Shown piece after piece: positions 58,861 through 64,000 of a stretch of DNA of 64,000 nucleotides; the first letter of the stretch is position 1, and each line of letters starts with the position of its first letter. The DNA comes from Solen grandis (Eukaryota > Mollusca > Bivalvia > Adapedonta > Solenidae). The notes under the pieces are model-generated. The model saw nothing but the letters and a program-made list of their open reading frames with translations, was not told where the DNA came from and made no database searches. A program made the translations under genes and the position numbers. The stretch spans positions 57,905,518 to 57,969,517 of the forward strand of contig CM037782.1 in assembly GCA_021229015.1 (NCBI GenBank). The letters are read 5' to 3'.

Positions 58861-60017
58861 ACTTCAATAATTAATTCCAACCATGAATTATGTGTCCATC
58901 TGAAAGACAATTACTACTGAGCAACAAGATACATTTTGAATGGAAATATTTCTCAATTTCTCCCAACATTGTACCAAATATCACAAAGAGTATAACTACT
59001 AAAATTTTGGAATCATCTGTTCATCATTCAGTCACAGTAGACTTCATTTAAATAAAAAATACTGGTTTACCATTTCAAACCCATCCATGCAATTTTACCT
59101 AATGGCAAAAATTGATGTCAAAAACTTTCCAACATTTTACTGTGACTAAATGATAGAGGTTCAGCAGTCACAGAGACTGAGTTAGCGGTGAAAAATGAGC
59201 TGCAATGTGAGTTTTCTGGTGCAGTTTCTATGTCCCTGGGTGCATGCCACACTCTAACATTAGAGTTGATAACCGTGAATTTGTCGGCAGAATGTGATAA
59301 AAAAGGAAGGCCTTCTTCAATTATGATCTTACCAGGGCTCTGAAAAATGAAGCCCTTGACAAGGATAAGTCAAAACGTTTGTGGCCTCCCCTGTATATCC
59401 ATTTCAGAGCTGCTCAGAGAAACATGTCTAGGGAAAAAAATCTCCTTTTCCTAAAAACTATATTTCAGGTTACGTATTCTTGAAAATATATAAGTTATGA
59501 TTTTCAAAAGGTTCATTAGTGAAGTGTTTTTCAAGAATTTTGAGCAAGGACTCCAAATTTTAAGTCATTGAGAACACTGACTTTAACAAATTTTTTTCAC
59601 GATAGAAAGCCTAATAACAAGTTCTAATCGTTCACGATTATTTTATTTTTTTTTCTAAAATATTAGCATGTGATTCAATAGTTTCTTGTTCAGATATATT
59701 AAAGAGTCAATTTATGGCTATGTCATATACAGTCCAGTCACAATGGAACAAAATGATGGTGAAATATGAAGTAATTCTCATGTCCCGGCAGAATTTGTTC
59801 TTATTCAATGGATGGAATGAAGTTTGGAAGGAACAGAGTGGCACAAGTCATTTTCGTGTGTCGGCCATTATGACATAAAATTAGCCAATTAATTAGTCTG
59901 GCACTCTTGACATGGTTCATACTAGCAAGTTTGTTTGTTTCTGGCTGGAAGGCTAACTTGAGTGATTACAGTCATGTCAATATGTAATCAACAGTATAAA
60001 TGTTGGTGATCATCCCT

Positions 60018-60953
60018 TTTTTAGCTTGACTATTCAAAGAATCTATCCTACTCACACTGGCATCGGCATCCGCATAACACTCAAGGTTAAGGAATTGGGT
60101 GTTTTTTTGCGTTTTTTCTATCTTCTTATATCTCCACGACTACTTAAGGTATTCACTTTACAAATGTATTTGGGATCATAACTGTAGCTCACTGACCAAG
60201 ACCCATATCTCTAGCATGGATATTTACTGAATTATCCCCTTTGTGAAGTAGAAATTCCTGGTTAAGATTATGCATACAAATTCAATCTCCACAACCACCA
60301 AAGGTTTTCACTTGAAACTTCACACGTCTTCAAGGTCATAATCATACACCACTCACCAAACCATAACTCTAGCATGGATTTTTTCTGAATTATTCCCCTT
60401 TCTGAACTTAAAAATTCCTGGTTAAGATTATGCGTCCAAATTCAGTCTCCACAACCACTAAAGTTATTTACTTGAAACTTCACAAATGTCTTTGGGTTCA
60501 TAATTGTAGGCCATTGTCCAAGACCCATAACTCTAGCATGGATTTTTACTGAATTATTCCCCTTTGTGAACTTAGAAAGTCCTGGTTAAGATTATGCATA
60601 CAAATTCAATCTCCACAAACACCAAAAGTATTCACTTGAAACTTAACAAATATATTTAGGGTCATAATTGCAGCTCACTGACAAAGACCAATAACTCAAG
60701 CATGGATTTTAACGGAATTATTCCCCTTTTTGTGACCATATAAAAATACACCCATAAATATTTCAAAGTCATGTCATTGTTTTGATACTTTGTATACTTG
60801 TTCAGCAACATAAATGCAATGAGTAGAAAAGAACAAACACAATCATGTATTTTGACAGATATATGGCCCTTGAAAGATTCAGCAAGGCTTTTTTATTATA
60901 CTATAAAGTACTGAGAATAGTCGAGCGCGCTGTCTCCCTGACAGCTCTTGTTA
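60018..60953 (-). mobile_element. Tandem-core element, family G, third copy
   Basis: Left end 'TTTTTTAGCTTGACTATTCA', right end 'TGACAGCTCTTGTTAA'. The core has about four units with 'CCATAACTCTAGCATGGATT' and 'CTGGTTAAGATTATGC', diverged from the other G copies although the ends are kept. Confidence 0.75.
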
Positions 60954-61060
60954 ACTTTACATTTCAGAAATACAGTGTCTTGTATTCTGGTAGCAACATC
61001 TAAGTTATTCATTGTACATGTTTGCTTTTTAATATACGCATGACTGTACACTTTATTTAA

Positions 61061-61830
61061 ACAAGAGGGCCATGATGGCCCTAAATCGCTCACCTGAATT
61101 CAACTGCTAGAGAGAAAATGCTTAAGTATACGTTTCCTGAAAATTGTTTCGTATATTAATAAATAAATGTGATAATAGGGTGTAATATTAGAAAAAAAAT
61201 ATCTTACTAATTTTCCCCCTTTTTTTTCAACTGACAATGAGTGCTAAAAAATGAAAATATTAAAATTCAAACAGAGTGAAACCTTGCAATTTTCAACATT
61301 TAAAGGGGCATAACTCCTGACATAATAAATTGATTAAAGCCATCATCAAATTTGGCCAAGATATTGGAAAAATTAAGGTTTGAAGGCAATTGCTTAAGAA
61401 ATAAAGATGCTAGAGTGCAAAGAGCAATCTGGATTCTTTCAAATTTAAAAGGGGCATAACTCCTGACCTTATGTGTTGATTCCAGTCATAATCGAACTTG
61501 GCTGAGATTTTTTGGTTATAAACAATGTCATTAAGTTTGAATGCAATTGCTCATGAAATGAAGATGCTAGAGTGCAAACAATGTGAAATCTGGCTTTTTT
61601 GAATTTTAAAAGGGGCATAACTCCTGACCTAATGTTCCGATATCAGCCATAATCGAACTTGGCCGAGATTTTATAGTTATAAACATTGTTTTAAAGTTTG
61701 AAGATAATTGCTCATAAAATAAAAATGCTAGAGTGCAAACGAACAAATTGTGGACGACGGACGGACGGACGACGGACATTCATCGATCCTAAAAGCTCAT
61801 CCTGAGCACACGTGCTCAGGTGAGCTAAAA
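61061..61830 (+). mobile_element. Tandem-core element, family E, complete
   Basis: Starts ACAAGAGGGCCATGATGGCC. The core has units of 146-162 bp with 'AAAGGGGCATAACTCCTGAC' and 'AAGATGCTAGAGTGCAAA'. Then comes a GACGGACGGACG run (61754-61778) and the terminal hairpin CCTGAGCACACGTGCTCAGG followed by TGAGCTAAAA. It has the same ends as family D but a different core. Confidence 0.8.
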
Positions 61831-62118
61831 AATAAAAAAAACAAATTAATTAATCCTCTTAGGTTATTCTCTATACGCATAAAAACACATTAAGACAATA
61901 TCATATCACAGCATTGCCGGTTAATTACATGTATGACACTCTTGATCTTATATGGCACATGGACTAAAAATGGAAGCAAAATATGATCATCATTCTTAAA
62001 TAAAAGATAGATGGAATGAAGATGTGATGGAACAAAGTAATTGCATAGTCCTGCTTAACTTCATTCCATTGCCAATGGGCTGTATTTCTTTAAAAAAAAG
62101 TACATGTACCTACATCTG

Positions 62119-62383
62119 TTAACCCTTTCCCTCATAGAGGAAACCATGAAAAGACCTATGCGAACAGCATAAAACCAGATCAGCCTGCGAGTAACTCGCA
62201 GGCTGACCTGCGAGTAACTCACAGGCTGATCAGGTTTTATGCTGTTCGCTGCTCCTCAGTGGTCTGGAAATGAAGATTTTATAATTAAATTTGGTAAGGT
62301 TTAACTGTGGTTTTCTGCAGATCAGGCTTTATGTGATACCTATTGAGGGCGTCAAAATGAGTCTATATGAGGGAAAGGGTTAA
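62119..62383 (-). mobile_element. TTAA-type MITE, family 1, reversed, palindrome tip expanded
   Basis: TTAA ends; 265 bp rather than 242 bp, because the palindrome tip is duplicated (CTGCGAGTAACTCGCAGG then CTGCGAGTAACTCACAGG). Confidence 0.93.
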
Positions 62384-63254
62384 GGAAAGAGATTTATCAT
62401 AATGATATTGACTTCCTGTGCCAAGACAGTGTGTAACATTAAACCATTTAAATCTTTCAAACCACAAAATGTCAAAACATTTGAACCTACCTAAAAGAGC
62501 TTAAACATCTTAAAACATATTTTCCCCAAAATTTAATATGACATTCGGGCTCTTTTCAGAATTTCTGTTGGCAGAAGAGGCCAAATAAAGCAAGATACAG
62601 TAAAGATCCATTATACATGTAACATGTTCAATTATAATTCAGAATTCAATTTAACACTATTTGATATTTAATATATACTTTATAATTTTGTTAAATGGAC
62701 TTGAGGTGCATTATAATGCTGTCCAATATGCCACAGTTCCTACACTTGGATCCCAGGATATGGTGTTATAATGGTACAGAAAAATGAAAAAAAAGACTTA
62801 AATCAATATTTGAAAATATACATATTTATATGTAATATCAATGGAACATCAATATTTTTAAATCATTGACAGCATTGGCATATGCAGTGCTTTTGACAGA
62901 AGACCATTCCCAAAAGAATTTGATGGACAGAATGATACCAGGTCCTGGGAAATAGACTTTGGCAAGAATATAATATGGGGATTCGGATAAAATTGTAAAT
63001 GCCCTAGGATGTGGATTTAGACTCCAAAAAATTGGGGGAAAATGTCAAAATGTTTAAAAGTTCTTGCATTGCAGCTCCATTAAAATGTGTGTGTGTTTTT
63101 TTGTTTGTTTTGTTTTTCCGTTGACACCTTGGCAACACAGCAGATCAAAGTCAGACAGTTCTGATCAGAGTATACTCTGTCTGCTCATGCATTTTCATAG
63201 CTCATATTTTACACAGGATGCATGGTAAAGATAAATTCATTGCTTCATATGCCA

Positions 63255-63325
63255 TTTGAAGTTCATTAAATTAATATTCATCAAGTCATAAATTTGTACA
63301 TGAATATTGATGAGGTAAAGGGTAA
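63255..63325 (+). repeat. Short dispersed repeat with ATATTCAT palindromes
   Basis: 'ATTAATATTCATCAAGTCAT' and 'TTTGTACATGAATATTGATG' match 9745-9815 closely, and 6195-6262 on the other strand. Confidence 0.6.
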
Positions 63326-63827
63326 AACGACCAATGTGTATTGAGCAGTCAACCTGTTTTAAGGTGACAGGGACAAAACTCCAGAAAACTTTAGCTTTCA
63401 GGGCTTTTTGCCTTCTTAATCAGAGGCCTTTTTAAAATTTATGCAATTTTCTCCAAACTGCAATATACCCCAATGTTTTTTTATCCCCAAACTTGTAAAA
63501 ATGGTGCTTTTCCTCCTCAGACTATGGTGTTAAGGCCCCTTCCCAATCATCAATTAAAAAGGCCCAGTTGTACATTGACCTTCATACAACAACCACCAGA
63601 CTTGAGTAGTCAGTTTCCAGTTCCTTGACTGGCCTCTCAAGACAGGTTTCACTGTATATCACAACAAACTGTTGTTTGATTAGCCAACACAAACAAACTA
63701 GGATTCTCACTTTCACATTCAATGTATATATCCTCATTCATGATGCAAATTTTCAAAAAAAAAGGTATTAAACTTTTGAATGAAACTATCTATAATTGAG
63801 AGAATCCATCATATCAAGGTAGCATGA

Positions 63828-63965
63828 CTGCGACATACCAAAGTCATTAAAAATAGCACTGGTATATTTCCAGAGAACTTGGCACTAAACATATAGGCAC
63901 AGTTTGATGACTGATTAGCCCGCTGTCAGGAATGATACCATGCTAAATATATATACAGTGTAATA
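63828..63965 (+). repeat. Decayed SINE body, head lost
   Basis: 'CATACCAAAGTCATTAAAAA' and 'ACTTGGCACTAAACATATAG' match the body of the SINE at 19236-19541 in order. No B-box remains. Confidence 0.55.
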
Positions 63966-64000
63966 CATAAAGTGAAACATCAGTATATGTGCTTCAAGTA

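Larger units (their letters stand above)
50443..64000 (+). other. Intron 4, at least 13,558 bp, runs out of the window
   Basis: Opens with GTATGT. It contains five family 1 MITE units at four loci, three large tandem-core elements, SINE fragments, and a 100-N gap that could hide a short exon. The stretches 51016-52089, 52190-53510, 56650-57464, 58861-60017 and 62384-63827 show no exon that I can support. Confidence 0.75.

Overview
This window looks like AT-rich, intron-rich animal DNA, most likely from a bivalve mollusc. The basis for that placement is repeat content: tandem-core elements with a tetranucleotide microsatellite near one end (the 'pearl'/Helentron-type pattern known from bivalves), many tRNA-derived SINEs, and dense palindromic MITEs. 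Species cannot be read from the sequence. Two runs of exactly 100 N are scaffold gaps. No prokaryotic gene organisation, rRNA, CRISPR array or convincing functional tRNA is visible.

Only one protein-coding gene is supported. It is the 5' part of a plus-strand gene for a secreted or membrane protein of the neurexin superfamily. Four exons join with consistent phases: 32499-32856, 43091-43264, 43920-44174 and 50336-50442. They give 298 residues: signal peptide, laminin-G domain, six-cysteine EGF domain, then the start of a second laminin-G domain. The order fits alpha-neurexin and axotactin-like proteins; I lean to axotactin-like. The gene runs out of the window through an intron longer than 13 kb. 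One or more 5' UTR exons must lie upstream; a weak candidate ends at 11955.

Region 1-32464 is gene-poor and made largely of repeats. It holds a nested SINE pair (378-788), a tandem repeat with nuclear-receptor half-sites (1254-1640), tandem-core elements (3190-3845, 7759-8760, 14331-15656), a 20-bp-TIR MITE (5745-5923), a SINE with clear target duplication (9857-10112), a 0.9-kb minisatellite (12110-13015), a 22-kb-region minisatellite, and three copies of a TTAA-bounded MITE.

Region 32465-64000 is the gene. Its introns carry nine more loci of the TTAA MITE in both orientations, several SINEs, and large tandem-core elements that contain other elements. Two insertions can be dated relative to their host because the uninterrupted host sequence is present elsewhere in the window: a 1,160-bp TIR element with a 6-bp target duplication (47884-49043), and a tandem-core element (about 54503-55857) inside another tandem-core element.

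The most notable structure is the MITE family, about 242 bp, with TTAACCC/GGGTTAA ends (piggyBac-like termini) and a nested 67-bp near-perfect palindrome. Its copies preserve a series of palindrome-tip deletions and duplications, and copies in opposite orientation flank exons 2 and 3 of the gene.
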